Source: Chloromonas sp. AAM2 (lineage: Eukaryota; Chlorophyta; Chlorophyceae; Chlamydomonadales; Chlamydomonadaceae). Taken from it: a DNA stretch of 10,621 nucleotides. This document shows, piece after piece, positions 1-7,052 of this stretch; position 1 is the stretch's first letter; the number at the start of each line of letters is the position of its first letter. The stretch lies in assembly GCA_004335635.1 (NCBI GenBank), contig QAXH01003643.1:1-10621 (forward strand), written 5' to 3'. Made by a program: the position numbers and the translations under genes. The notes under the pieces were generated by a model. The model was not told the DNA's origin and searched no databases. It saw only the letters and a program-made list of their open reading frames with translations.

Positions 1-47
1 CTGCTCAAAGGGCTACATCCTGTGGTGGATATGATACAAGAGTACAG
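1..47 (+). CDS. Copy 1 exon 1 (partial): HPVVDMIQEYR helix
   Basis: The reading frame starts at base 1 and ends in a split codon (AG|G) before GTGCGC. HPVVDMIQEYR matches the HPLPALILEYR helix of bacterial Pol I, which precedes the template-binding region. The exon is identical to copy 2 over all 47 bases. Confidence 0.85.
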
Positions 48-3000
48 GTGCGCAGACAGGTGCAGCTCAGCTCAGGTTGATTGACCAGAGGTTTGGCTTC
101 AACATGCTCAGTCGCTTGATGCCTCATGCATCTGGTCAACAATCCCAGTTGCTTACTACTTGCACCTGCTTGCGACTTGGCAGGTCATTGAATGTCACAC
201 GCACTTTCTATCTGGAGCCACTGATCACAGCGGTGGAGAATTCCCATGATGGTCGGATTCACACCACATACATGCAGAACAGTGAGTGGCCATAAGTGCG
301 ATGTGCACATGCAGAGAAGCTTGTATGTGCACATGCAGAGAAGCTTGTACGACCTACAATGTATATGCACATGCAGATGGTGGGGAGATGGGCATCTGCA
401 GGCATGTGCCAGCCTCAGGTCCAGATGCAAATGTCTTACCATGTATGCCTAGCAACTGATCCTAGAGGAGCAGGGTGCCTCGTTGGCTCACATTCTTTGG
501 GGTTATGGGTGACAAGACGTAACGCTGCTGGACAAGCTGCTGATGCTCACACCACGCATGACGATGATGACGATGGCCCCCTGCTCTGTTTGCTATTCCC
601 AGGCACCGCCGGACGCAGAGCCCCTATCACTGGCCGTCTGTCCAGCTGCGACCCCTGCGTGCAGAACATTCCTAAGCACGACAAGGCCCACGCTGGCCTG
701 CTGCCTGCGTACGGCTGCAAGCCTGGATGGCTCATTCTCAACGCAGATTACTCACAGGTGCGGCAACAAAGGGTTTAAGGAGACCCCTGCTCTCGCCTGG
801 CACTCGGCATGCCCTTCTTGGCAGCCATGATTCATGTCCGTTCATGAACTGACCTGGCAGTTCCGCACATGGGGTCTGTCGTCTGGGAAGAGCAACACAG
901 TACCGTAGGTAAGTCATGCCAAATGGAGACCCCCATGCGTGGGCAAAGTGAAACAACTGACGGTGTGCAAGAAGTCAGAGAACAGAACAGGCAGCCTAGG
1001 AGAACGAGCCAAACCAGGCCAGGCAAGCAGGCAGGCACGCCTCGAACAAGGGCAGCAGGGCTTCCATCTGCTGTGCAACCGTTACAGTAGGTGGTGCATG
1101 AGGCACATGTTGCGCATGTGTAGCAGGCTAAATGATGGCATCAAAAGATGCGCACATGCAACCCCCATGTGCGCCTGGGGAATGCCAGCTGAGTCCTTCC
1201 AGGGACGCACGCAGCCAGGCAAGCCAGCCACAAAGTCATCTAGAGGAGACCAAAAATAAGCCACAGCCACCAATGAATGATAACCTACTATGTCCACGTA
1301 CATGCTGCTGCATGCCTTCAGATGGAGTTGCGTCTGATGGCTGCCCTGTGCGGTGAGGAGGTGATGGTCCAGGCATTCCAGCGCGACGAGGATGTGCACA
1401 AGGAGACCGCCAAGCTGCTGTTCAACCGCAATAGCATAGACGAGGTGAGAACGGAGGTGTGATAGGCATAGCATGGCTAGTGCATAACAGGTATGGATTG
1501 TTGCTGCTGCCAAGGACCTGAAGCAGGAGCAGAGCTGCAAAAAGTTCGACCTGCACGCATTGACCAAACAAAGAGAGAAGGTGTGTCAGACTCAACCTGC
1601 GGCTTGCCCAACTTGCTGCTGCATCATACTGTCAATTGCTGTATATTCATTGCTGTGCGCAACATGCGCATGTGTGTGCGAGTCGTCAGGCATACAAGTG
1701 ATGTCATGGTGTGCGGACTGCAGGTCACCAAAGAGGAGCGCCAGACTGGGAAAGCCGTTGTGTTTGGCATCCTGTGGGTGGAGTGATGTCGGACGTGCTT
1801 CTTATTGTGCATGCATGCATGCATGTGTGTGAACGGGACGAATCACACCATTCATCAACTGCATCCACTGGATACTGTGTTGCAATGCACCAGGCAAGCA
1901 AAGGCCTGGTCGAACCTTGCAGACACCCACGTCATGGCCAGTGGTGTCACTTGTGCTGGATTGCGCAGGCTCGGCTCTTGTATGTGCCAACCACCAGATG
2001 TTGCGATGCACAACTATGCATGAGATAGTAAGATAGGTAGACACAAAAGGAAACACAGTCTAGAGCAGGTTGCTTGAAGCATGCTATTGGCAGTTGGAAG
2101 AATAAGGGCCACGTTGGGTGCCTGCTGTCATCACATGGCAAATGGAACTGGGATACGCTTTTGTTGCATAAGACGTAAAAGACACTCACACTACTCACAC
2201 TCACTCACTCACCCACTCACGTCCTGGCATGGGTTGCACTTACGTTTGCCACACTTGGCTCATGCATGCATACAGGTATGGTTTGGGCGAGAAGCAGTTG
2301 GCTGAAGACTTGGGCATCGATGCAGATCTTGCCAAGCGATACAAGCAGGTACGCAGCACATCATGCAATGAACGTGAATGCATGAGTCGTTCCTACACTT
2401 TTCAAATCAAACGTGTGGTAGCAGGTTGCGTTATGTCTGCAGCCTTCACCTGGCAACATTACTGCGGTTTGCGTAGAGAATCACCGAGCAGACCTTTATC
2501 GTGCCGCTGCAAAGTTCTATGTCAAACAGTATGCACATGACCTACTGCAGACAGTGTTCTGCTCTGTGCTCCTTGCAGACGATTCTGCAGCGGTACCCCA
2601 AGATTGATGCACTGATGAAGGGCAACCAGTGGCTGGCCGTCACGCAGGTACAGAGACATGTGTGGCGCTTTCAGGTTGCGGTCCGTGTCGTGTTTAGGTT
2701 CACATTTAATAAACAGGAAACAGCCAAGTGAATGTAACGGGATTAGGTGCTGACATTGCTTCTGGCAAGATATGCAGGAAAGGTCAGAGCTTCACAAGGC
2801 ATGTACAGCGGGTGTGCATGGCTCTTGTATCCTGCATGAGCCTGATGGTGGACCCGCATGGCAGTAGCTCTTGATGACACGCTATGATCCTGCATAGATT
2901 GTTAGGACAGGACCCCTGACATAGGTTACCATTTGCTAGTGAGTGGACTTTGGCTGGCAGAACTTAGGTGCCGATCTGGTGCACCGCTTCAAGTCAGCAC

Positions 3001-4986
3001 GTGCCACTGATTTCCGACTCCATGTCTGGTGGGATTCGTGGCTGCATTGCAGGGCTACGTTGAGACCAGGTTTGGACGCAGGCGCTGGTTTGACTTTGAC
3101 AGCTCGACCCTGAGTGCACTGCGGGGTGGGCCACCACGCCAGGTGCGGTGCACATAATTAGGCATGTTGTTTGTCCATCCATGTCAATGCGCGCAACACA
3201 CAGGAGGGTCGTGTCCCGCATATCAGAAATGAAAGGACTTGACACAGTGCGCGCTAGCAGCTGTTGTTCATCCCTCTCTCCTAGAACTTGCTGATAGGGT
3301 TCTGGCACTTAAGGTGACAGACCTGGGTTTAGATTCAGGTGAAAATGGGGGGGGAGGGATTTGGGCTTAGTACCAGCAGACCTTTGCCACTGTGTGCGTT
3401 GGATCATTCCTTTCTCAGGGTAGGTCAGGGCGGTACACATCCCGATCCGTGTCATCTAATGTAAGAATGCCTTTTGGCTTCCCCAATGTAAACATACATT
3501 TTTGCCTGTAAGCTGGAGATGGTCCAGTGGCAATCCGCCCATCACCAGCACATAAATACTGACAAGGGCGGCCTTGTGTTCATACCGTGCTCATTCTGTT
3601 CGTTATGCTCAGAACGTCGGCAGTGACGTTAAATACAGTGGAGCTCACACCACGCATGTCATTTTCCCCAAACCACACAGTGCTCTCTCCCTTGCTTTCT
3701 CATGCCGAGCACTTGCTTCTGCACTGCAGCCGACATCAAGCAACACAGCCACTTGAGTCAGCCAGGGGCGTACGCCACGCGCCACGTCTTCCTTGTATGC
3801 TTCATTGACACTTATGCTTGGTTCCCAGCGCAGGGCCAACAAGAGAGCCTTCCGTGGGGCACCCTAAAGGATAATCAAGCCCTGCGTCAGGCGGCCAACT
3901 TCCCTATCCAGGTAACTCCATCAGAAACCTGACTGAAAACAGGGACAAGCAATGGGAACTGCAATTGAAGCTTGCGGTGCGCCACTGACTGTGTCGGCTC
4001 ATGAAAATCTGCACAACAGCAGGTTGTGTTGTGGTGCGCCCGCTGTTCGTGCCGGCACAGGGAACTCTGCACGGCTGAGTGCTCGTACTCCCAGAGCAGC
4101 AAACACTAGTCAACACTGCAGCACAGAACATGGGTGTGGCTGGCATGCTTGTCCCTGACATCAATGAATGCTGTAATTTGGATGTTGTCGCTGTGCTCCA
4201 AGGCCTCTAGGCCTTGTTCTTGACCTGCGAGCAATTCCATATGTTGGCATGTTCCAGGCGACCCTGTGCATTTGCAAGCAGGACCCTGTTTGTCAGCCGG
4301 TGTTGAACCAGAGCCAGAATGTCATCATGTGCAGTCGAGCTGGCGTGGGCACTGCTTCATTCTTACATACTTCATAAGGTGCATAGCCATCCCCTGCACG
4401 TTCCATGCATTGCCTTGACGCGCCCATCCAGGGCACATCTGCCGACATCATCAAGCGCGCCATGGTCAGTCTGGCCGGCGAACTCCATGCACGCCGGCTG
4501 CAGTCCCGCATGCTGCTGACTGTGCATGATGCGCTCGTGCTGGAGGTGAGGTATTAGAAGTGGCTGCAGAGTACATGCGCGTTGTGTGCTATGCTTCAGA
4601 GCTTGAACAGGCAGTCAGCGTTATGGCAGTTGAGTTCGTCGCGCCCTTGATGCCAGGGTAGTTAATCACACCCTTGCTGCAAAGCCTTCCTGGCGTTTTT
4701 GCCACAGCAGTCAAGTTGTTGTCACATGACAGCCCGCACACGGAGCTGCCCAAACCCGCACATGAAGGCTTCAGACATAGCCCTAACCGTTGTACGGGTA
4801 CTTTTCGGCCTTCAGATGTTGTCACATGGCCCTTGGTGATGCTTTCAGGTGCCCCCTGAGGAAGCAGAGGAGGTCAAGGGGCTGGTCGAGCGGCACATGA
4901 ACCATGCAGACGGCGGGTTTCTCAACCTGGTGCCACTGAAAGCAGAAATCAAAATAGCACCGGTATTCATGGACGCCTACTGTTGA
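1..4986 (+). CDS. Family A (Pol I type) DNA polymerase, C-terminal polymerase domain, copy 1 (5' partial, spliced)
   Basis: This is a template-directed DNA polymerase of family A. Predicted exons are 1-47, 184-281, 603-757, 1322-1444, 1491-1580 (uncertain), 1724-1773, 2276-2348, 2579-2647, 3053-3142, 3834-3911, 4432-4545 and 4849-4986. They join in phase to 374 residues plus TGA, or 344 without the uncertain exon. The shorter length fits the same stretch of bacterial Pol I. Landmarks in order are HPVVDMIQEYR, TGRLSSCDPCVQNIP, motif A (ADYSQ-MELR), motif B (R-x3-K-x3-F-x3-YG), GYVETRFGRRR, LRQAANFPIQGTSADIIK and motif C (TVHDALVLEV). The metal-binding Asp of motifs A and C are present, but the Glu normally after the motif C Asp is Ala. 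The NFPIQGTSADIIK and YGLGEKQ segments resemble bacterial and phage Pol I more than plant organellar polymerase or Pol theta. That rests on remembered family patterns. Cell location is unknown because the N-terminus lies outside the window. Confidence 0.9.
184..281 (+). CDS. Copy 1 exon 2: RSLNVTRTFYLEPL to DGRIHTTYMQ
   Basis: The acceptor TTGGCAG completes an Arg codon, so EYR-SLNVTRTFYLEPL lines up with EYRTLAKLKSTYTDKLPL of E. coli Pol I. DGRIHTTYMQ matches TGRVHTSYHQ. The exon ends A|GTGAGT, in phase 1. It differs from copy 2 at 9 of 98 bases, six of them clustered at 203-211, although the introns on both sides are nearly identical. Confidence 0.88.
282..602 (+). other. Intron 2 of copy 1, with a 24-base tandem duplication
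   Basis: The intron runs from GTGAGT to CCCAG and has a stop (TAA) six codons into the read-through frame. It contains two perfect 24-base tandem units at 301-324 and 325-348. I found only two base differences from the equal-length intron in the right arm. It holds no gene of its own that I can see. Confidence 0.8.
301..348 (+). repeat. 24-base tandem duplication inside intron 2
   Basis: Two perfect units (301-324, 325-348) begin with ATGTGCACATGCAGAGAAGC. A degenerate relative (ATGCACATGCAGATGG) follows near 363. The same pair is present in the right arm at 10258-10305, so the duplication predates the two copies or was homogenised between them. Confidence 0.9.
603..757 (+). CDS. Copy 1 exon 3: TGRLSS motif and motif A first half (ADYSQ)
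   Basis: This exon encodes TGRLSSCDPCVQNIPK, the family A TGRLSSxDPNxQNIP signature with Cys in place of the usual Asn after DP. It ends with GWLILNADYSQ, which supplies the catalytic motif A Asp. The motif is interrupted by an intron right after the Gln codon. The exon is identical to copy 2 over all 155 bases. Confidence 0.93.
758..1321 (+). other. Intron 3 of copy 1 (564 bases), unlike its 176-base counterpart
   Basis: The intron splits motif A. Only the first nine or so bases and the last thirty or so, near CATGCTGC...GCCTTCAG, resemble the right-arm intron 3. The middle has no visible counterpart there. It holds no coding sequence I can support. The open frames that cross it are shadows, with no family pattern. 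Confidence 0.75.
1322..1444 (+). CDS. Copy 1 exon 4: motif A second half (MELRLMA) and following helix
   Basis: MELRLMAALCGEEVMVQAF and DVHKETAKLLF match IELRIMAHLSGD...AF and DIHxxTAxxxF of Pol I. The Glu of ELR, which acts in sugar discrimination in Klenow fragment, is present. There are 41 codons, phase 0 at both ends. Four bases differ from copy 2, two of them changing residues (Leu to Gln, Asp to Asn). Confidence 0.92.
1491..1580 (+). CDS. Candidate extra 30-codon exon, only in copy 1
   Basis: This is a 90-base open stretch flanked by AACAG and GTGTGT. It is in phase 0 with the exons on both sides, so it can be included or skipped without changing frame. It encodes a lysine-rich segment (AAAKDLKQEQSCKKFDLHAL inside it) with codon choice like the neighbouring exons. 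Canonical Pol I has no insertion here, and SIDE joins VTKEERQ directly in copy 2. The preceding intron would be only 46 bases (1445-1490). It could be an alternative exon, a true insertion in the fingers, or a chance open stretch inside a 279-base intron. Confidence 0.5.
1724..1773 (+). CDS. Copy 1 exon 5: motif B (O-helix) first part
   Basis: The exon encodes VTKEERQTGKAVVFGIL. The Arg, Lys and Phe of the O-helix are spaced as in R-x3-K-x3-F. It ends CT|GTGGGT, inside a Leu codon. The usual Asn before Phe-Gly is Val. The exon differs from copy 2 at 10 of 50 bases, the highest rate of any ungapped exon pair apart from the rewritten end of exon 8. Confidence 0.9.
1774..2275 (+). other. Intron 5 of copy 1 (502 bases), with GCAT and CACT simple repeats
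   Basis: The donor GTGGGT is weaker than GTGAGT in copy 2. The intron contains about four GCAT units at 1808-1824 and a CACT-rich run at about 2184-2218. A matching GAGT run lies in the right arm at about 9072-9095. I see no gene inside. Confidence 0.75.
2276..2348 (+). CDS. Copy 1 exon 6: motif B second part (YGLGEKQ)
   Basis: The first base completes the Leu codon and restores FGILYGLGEKQLAEDLG, so the invariant Tyr-Gly of the O-helix sits on this exon. The 73 bases are identical to copy 2. This join is the best single proof of the intron model, because reading through the donor instead gives a frame that stops. Confidence 0.93.
2579..2647 (+). CDS. Copy 1 exon 7: YKQ-TILQRYPKIDALMKG helix
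   Basis: Joined to the previous exon, this gives YKQTILQRYPKIDALMKG, matching YFERYPGVLEYMER of Pol I. There are 23 codons in phase 0, identical to copy 2. Confidence 0.9.
2648..3052 (+). other. Intron 7 of copy 1 (405 bases)
   Basis: The intron has exactly the same length as its right-arm partner (8235-8639), yet it is clearly diverged over most of its middle. The two share about 60 bases at the start, a patch near GTGCATGGCTCT, and about 60 bases at the end. It contains AATAAA-like bases near 2708, but nothing suggests transcripts end there. No gene seen. Confidence 0.7.
3053..3142 (+). CDS. Copy 1 exon 8: GYVETRFGRRR and variable loop
   Basis: GYVETRFGRRR is the family A GYVxTxxGRRR signature. 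It is followed by WFDF and a loop of 15 residues that differs from copy 2 at eight positions. The exon has 30 codons, phase 0. Confidence 0.9.
3143..3833 (+). other. Intron 8 of copy 1 (691 bases), longest in the window
   Basis: The right-arm counterpart has 178 bases, so this intron holds about 500 extra. It contains a run of eight G at 3346-3353 and a 16-base match (3643-3658) to intron 2 at 545-560. No coding signature, terminal inverted repeat or RNA gene is visible to me. Confidence 0.7.
3834..3911 (+). CDS. Copy 1 exon 9: LRQAANFPIQ
   Basis: LRQAANFPIQ places Arg eight residues before Gln, as in R841 and Q849 of E. coli Pol I, with the Asn between them conserved. The first part (GQQESLPWGTLKDNQ) is variable, and the exon is two codons longer than its copy 2 partner. 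An alternative acceptor at CCCAG (3823-3827) would add six bases in frame, so the exact start is uncertain. Confidence 0.87.
3912..4431 (+). other. Intron 9 of copy 1 (520 bases)
   Basis: The donor GTAACT and acceptor CATCCAG split NFPIQ from GTSADIIK. The partner has 357 bases. No gene or repeat of note was seen; the open frames on the - strand here have no family pattern. Confidence 0.7.
4432..4545 (+). CDS. Copy 1 exon 10: GTSADIIK and motif C (VHDALVLE)
   Basis: GTSADIIKRAMV matches GTAADIIKRAMI of bacterial Pol I, and LLTVHDALVLE is motif C with the second metal-binding Asp. The conserved Glu after it is Ala (codon GCG). The exon is identical to copy 2 over all 114 bases. Confidence 0.93.
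4546..4848 (+). other. Intron 10 of copy 1 (303 bases)
   Basis: The partner has 185 bases. The first 20 or so and last 20 or so bases are alike, and the middle differs. The word GTTGTCACATG occurs twice, near 4718 and 4818. No gene was seen. Confidence 0.7.
4849..4986 (+). CDS. Copy 1 exon 11 (terminal)
   Basis: The exon encodes VPPEEAEEVKGLVERHM, then LVPLKAEIKIAP and a short tail ending in Cys and TGA. This matches the end of Pol I, where E...V...M...VPL precedes the C-terminus. It has one base difference from copy 2 before the stop. Confidence 0.9.
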   Translation: MPPEEAEEVKGLVERHMNHADGGFLNLVPLKAEIKIAPVFMDAYC

Positions 4987-5173
4987 AGGCCTGCCTGTGC
5001 AATTTCGGGAGCAATTCATGGACTGTTGCAGGCATATTGATGGCTTGGACACATACAAGGCAGACCCAAACATTGTAACAGCGCGCAGACTCTCTGGTCG
5101 CACACAGTGGGCCATGTTTATTGCTTCTTGTATCTACCAACTCCCGTGCTTGGCGCTTGCAATGCACTGCTGA
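4958..5173 (+). other. Coding-like open stretch overlapping the 3' end of copy 1
   Basis: This frame, +1 relative to the polymerase, opens after a TAG at 4955-4957 and stops with TGA at 5171-5173. From the ATG at 5018 it gives 51 residues. The composition (VQFREQFMDCCRHIDGLDTY, later TARRLSGRTQWAMF) looks like a globular protein rather than random translation. I recognise no family. It could be an exon or decayed remnant of another gene, or chance. Confidence 0.2.
5074..5078 (+). terminator. Candidate polyadenylation signal of copy 1 (TGTAA)
   Basis: TGTAA lies 88 bases after the stop. It is the usual green-algal signal, so this is meaningful only if the host is a chlorophyte. A five-base word often occurs by chance. 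Confidence 0.25.
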
Positions 5174-5327
5174 CTCGCGACCATGGAGCAAATACCCACG
5201 GCATCTATCATGATCCATGGATGATTCTGAATCCAAGCAGTAGTTCCAAGCAGGATCCAAGCAGCGCGGCATGTGCTTGTGTGGTCCTGGCTGGTGTGGT
5301 ACGGCATCTTGCGGGTGTTTATCACTT

Positions 5328-5374
5328 CTTGGATAGGGACCAACTCTTGGATAGGGACCAACTCTTGGATAGGG
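5328..5374 (+). repeat. 18-base tandem repeat, about 2.6 copies
   Basis: The unit is CTTGGATAGGGACCAACT at 5328-5345 and 5346-5363, with a partial third copy at 5364-5374. All copies are perfect over the aligned bases. Confidence 0.93.
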
Positions 5375-5761
5375 TGGTTCACATGCGTCATGCACCCGGG
5401 GTAGGAAGTGTCAAGGTGCTGGACAGTGACCATGCGCCTGCTCTGTTAGCTCAATGCCGTTCTTCCAGAGATGTTCAGGTCGTCTCAGTATCTGGCCTTG
5501 CTCTGCACTGACAATTTTTGACCTCAACGAGCTAAATTAACATGAGTTTGAGTACCTGAACCATACTGATGGTTGATCGCCTCTCCGACATTATCAGACA
5601 AATTTTGTTGCAGGATTAAACTGGACCAAGGTTCCAAGGTTTTGTTCTGCTGTCCTCCTGCCACAATTGCCTGCCAACAACTTTCAGACAGCCCTTCTTG
5701 AAACCTGGTTTTGGACGCATGCATAAAGGAAATGATTTGATTTCCGGCCTCTTGTTTCACC

Positions 5762-5800
5762 TTCAACCTGCAGACTTGCAACTTTCAACCTGCAGACTTG
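5762..5800 (+). repeat. 22-base-spaced direct repeat
   Basis: TTCAACCTGCAGACTTG occurs at 5762-5778 and again at 5784-5800. CTTGTTTCACCTT flanks the pair on both sides, so this looks like a small local duplication. Confidence 0.85.
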
Positions 5801-5930
5801 TTTCACCTTTGTTACTCACTCAGGTCTAAGGCTTGTGCTAACGTTCGTGCTCAGTGCATGTGCACCTTCATGGTGTAATCCTCATGTATATAGCCTTGCA
5901 GGCTGACCGGGCATGCATTGGATGCCAGGT

Positions 5931-6034
5931 CGAGGATAGGCCAGTGAGATGCATTGGAGCAATCAACATCTGCCGACCCCGTGGGCACCCCCTTTGTTAC
6001 CTGGCTTTAAAATGCGAGGATGGGCCAGTGAGAT
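5931..6034 (+). repeat. Direct repeat pair, 20 bases, 84 apart
   Basis: CGAGGATAGGCCAGTGAGAT (5931-5950) recurs at 6015-6034 with one mismatch. Confidence 0.85.
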
Positions 6035-6226
6035 AGCCAGCAGTATACCAACTCTACCATACCACACGCATCCACCACCAAGGGTCACTCATTGCATGCA
6101 CACTTGACTAATGACATCATGCACAAAAATGTTCATTCAAGTACATTGAAAGTGCAGCACGGAGCATGGTATAGTATGTAGTCGGCACTGGGTCGATGGT
6201 GTTTTGCATGTCCTGTATGACTACAG

Positions 6227-6367
6227 AAGACCAGCACGTGCCTGGATTTCCGCACACGAGATGAAATCGCAGTAATGACATACATGGACAGGGACAATGT
6301 CGAACTCACTGTGTCCGACGATGAATTGCTGACATCATCAGCAGGCAGCACAGATAAGAACTACTAG
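6227..6367 (+). other. Candidate orphan terminal exon (acidic, 46 codons)
   Basis: A possible acceptor CTACAG is followed by 46 open codons and TAG. The frame is closed upstream by TGA at 6218-6220, so it could only be coding as a spliced last exon. The sequence (LDFRTRDEIAVMTYMDRDNV, then ELTVSDDELL) has the acidic, ordered look of real protein. I find no convincing upstream exon on the + strand and recognise no family. Confidence 0.22.
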
Positions 6368-6494
6368 CGTGCAAACGCTGAATGGAATGGAAATCCCAAC
6401 ACTCTTTTTGCAGAAGTGCTGCAGTAGAGGCAGCACAAATTACCGGTATAATAGCTAGCATGCAAACGCTCAATGATTAGAAATCCCAACACTC
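6364..6494 (+). repeat. Imperfect direct repeat, about 41 bases, 91 apart
   Basis: Unit one (6364-6404) and unit two (6455-6494) share CTAGCRTGCAAACGCT at the start and AAATCCCAACACTC at the end, with a slightly different middle. The first unit overlaps the TAG of the candidate exon at 6227-6367. Confidence 0.85.
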
Positions 6495-7047
6495 CAGTGT
6501 GGCATGCTCCCCCTGGCTGGGGCAAGTGAATTCATCACTGCAAAGCAATCAATTAATTATGTGCACACAACGTCTGTACAATGCCCAACGTTCTTCCGTA
6601 CAACGCCCAACTCCTTCACGTCAAAGCTATTAAAGCTGACAGCACAAGCTGCAATTCAAGGCACAAGAAATCACGAGCTGCAATCGGTGCAGGTGGTGCC
6701 CAAGCACAAACACGCCGCTTATGCTGCAGTGGCCTGCAGATACTCAGCAAGGTGCTGCATGGGCATCAGAGCCTCCTAGCTGGGGCGGTGGGCCTTTGCC
6801 TGGATGAAATCAGAGTGACCCTCTGTCCAGTCGTATGCCCAGCCATGCAGCAGTCATGCCTTGCGTGCCCTTGAAAAGCAGCGAAACACTCATGGTTGTC
6901 ATTTGGTAGCCAGTGGGGCATGGAGCGATCATGGTTATGCACATGCATGAGTCTTGATTCTAGCATGCAGCATCCAGCATGAGTACTGCATTGGCCAAGT
7001 CATAGGTGCACTGACCCATGCATGATTATCCAGTGCTTGCACAAGGT

Positions 7048-7052
7048 TTACA
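7048..7052 (-). terminator. Candidate polyadenylation signal of copy 2 (TGTAA)
   Basis: TGTAA on the - strand lies about 50 bases after the TAG stop. The same caution applies as for copy 1, but a TGTAA within 100 bases of both stops in otherwise unrelated sequence makes it slightly more credible. Confidence 0.28.

Larger units (their letters stand above)
1..4986 (+). repeat. Left arm of imperfect inverted duplication
   Basis: The arm is homologous to the reverse complement of 7101-10605. Over 1-766, position x pairs with 10606-x without a gap. Further in, intron length changes shift the register. The left arm is about 1.5 kb longer, mainly because its introns are longer. Homology stops a few bases past the polymerase stop codon. 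The outer end of the arm is outside the window, because identity is still complete at base 1. Confidence 0.93.

Noticed and set aside
301..348. CRISPR-like array
   Set aside because: Two adjacent tandem units without spacers inside an intron. No other spaced repeat series exists in the window.
1082..1567. A 161-residue open frame on the - strand, also seen as a + strand frame in the right arm (9475-9684)
   Set aside because: It is the antisense shadow of the motif A exon in both arms; the sense strand carries the recognised family A residues.
5107..5511. A 134-residue open frame in the spacer
   Set aside because: It spans the 18-base tandem repeat, is rich in Cys, His and Ser like random translation, and shows no family motif or splice context.
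6721..6790. Short terminal exon on the - strand ending in LAEYLQATAA and TAA
   Set aside because: Only about 19 codons long after a possible acceptor. No upstream exon or family match, so chance is the better explanation.
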